Assembly: GCA_023231065.1 (NCBI GenBank)
Contig: JALNWE010000114.1
Location: 1-6,299, forward strand
Source: Bacteroidales bacterium
GTDB lineage: Bacteria; Bacteroidota; Bacteroidia; Bacteroidales; FEN-979
Length of the DNA: 6,299 bases
Direction of reading: 5' to 3'
Shown here: piece by piece, positions 5,826-6,299 of the stretch
How positions within the stretch are numbered: the first letter of the stretch is position 1
Layout of the letters: each line of letters begins with the position of its first letter
Made by a program: the position numbers and the translations under genes
Notes under the pieces: generated by a model
What the model was told of the DNA's origin: nothing
Database searches by the model: none
The model's input: only the letters and a program-made list of their open reading frames with translations

Positions 5826-6299
5826 TTATTTATCGATGACTATCCGTTTGGTGAACGTATTCCCCTCCGAATTAACGAAACGCACCAGATAAGTTCCTGC
5901 CGGATAACCGGTAGTGTTGAGTTTTATTGGTTTTTTCCCGGAGAGATCACTGGAATAGACAATTAATCCAAGGTAATTATAAACATCAAGGTGTGAGAAG
6001 GCCTGTGATACTTCGATGTTGACAAGATCTGAAGCGGGGTTCGGATAGATTTTAATTCCCTGAAGATCATTGTCGGGAAGTCCAACATGCAGGCTCACTT
6101 CTACGCACACATCAGGGGATTCACAAACATCATAAACGGCCCTGACACAATAGAAGTTATTTTCATACGGAGCATTGAGATCAATGTATTCTGTTTCGGT
6201 GACAGTACCCAATAATGTCCAGTTCCTGAAAACCTTATAACCGTTAAGGGATTTTACTGATTTGAGCTGTCCTTCATTGACATCCATATAACCCTTAAT
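5826..6299 (-). CDS. C-terminal part of a secreted protein with a type IX sorting domain; 5' end outside window
   Basis: 157 codons plus stop are visible. The frame is still open at base 6299, where codons IKGY precede the internal Met at 6287, so this is the end of a longer gene. The first 70 or so residues (LNGYKVFRN, TEYIDLNAPYENNFYCVRAVYD, CESPDVCVEV) look like a fibronectin type III-like module common in Bacteroidota secreted proteins. A short linker follows, then a type A C-terminal sorting domain (Por secretion tail): IKIYPNPASD at fragment residues 82-91, LDVYNYLGLIVYS, the TTGYPAGTYLVRF block, and KRIVIDK at the end. Proteins with this tail cross the outer membrane by the type IX system and are released or anchored at the cell surface. 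The catalytic or binding part lies upstream, so the function is unknown. Its 3' end faces mqnC across the terminator. Confidence 0.9.
   Translation of the reverse strand: MKGYMDVNEGQLKSVKSLNGYKVFRNWTLLGTVTETEYIDLNAPYENNFYCVRAVYDVCESPDVCVEVSLHVGLPDNDLQGIKIYPNPASDLVNIEVSQAFSHLDVYNYLGLIVYSSDLSGKKPIKLNTTGYPAGTYLVRFVNSEGNTFTKRIVIDK

Noticed and set aside
5826..6287. A complete small 153-residue protein starting at 6287
   Set aside because: The frame is open upstream to the window edge, and a sorting tail with a partial fibronectin-like module is normally the end of a large secreted protein.

Overview
The window reads as chromosomal DNA from a member of the Bacteroidota, probably an uncultured or little-studied lineage, of medium GC content. 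Three features support this. There is a MurF-alanine racemase fusion, an arrangement typical of this phylum. There is a C-terminal type IX secretion sorting tail (YPNPASD near its start, KRIVIDK at the very end). Start codons also lack clear Shine-Dalgarno sequences. An mqnC gene points to menaquinone synthesis by the futalosine route.

Layout from left to right: bases 1-2013 (minus strand) hold most of a murF-alr fusion gene whose 3' end lies beyond the left edge. Bases 2010-3089 (minus) hold pdxA, and bases 3070-4656 (minus) hold an M17 leucyl aminopeptidase. These three are read in the order pepA, pdxA, murF-alr with overlapping ends (20 bp, then an ATGA overlap), so they very likely form one operon. 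A short divergent gap (4657-4685, or 4606-4685 if pepA starts later) separates them from mqnC on the plus strand (4686-5783). mqnC converges on the 3' end of a secreted-protein gene on the minus strand (5826-6299, 5' end outside the window), and a bidirectional hairpin terminator lies between the two. No stretch of 300 bases lacks a gene; the window is almost wholly coding.

The operon combines peptidase activity, pyridoxal phosphate (PLP) synthesis and peptidoglycan precursor synthesis. PdxA makes a PLP precursor, and the racemase half of the next protein needs PLP. The racemase produces D-alanine, which feeds the D-Ala-D-Ala substrate of the MurF half.

The most unusual signal is a dispersed repeat placed in frame inside two of these housekeeping genes. 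A composite element of about 75 bp (heptamer tract, GC-rich hairpin, conserved block, degenerate heptamers) occurs at 1006-1080 in murF and 4080-4154 in pepA. The copies match at about 60 of 75 positions without gaps but are translated in different reading frames. Both fall between protein domains. A third locus, 1760-1794 in murF, carries only the heptamer tract. No defence system, mobile gene, CRISPR array or RNA gene was found.
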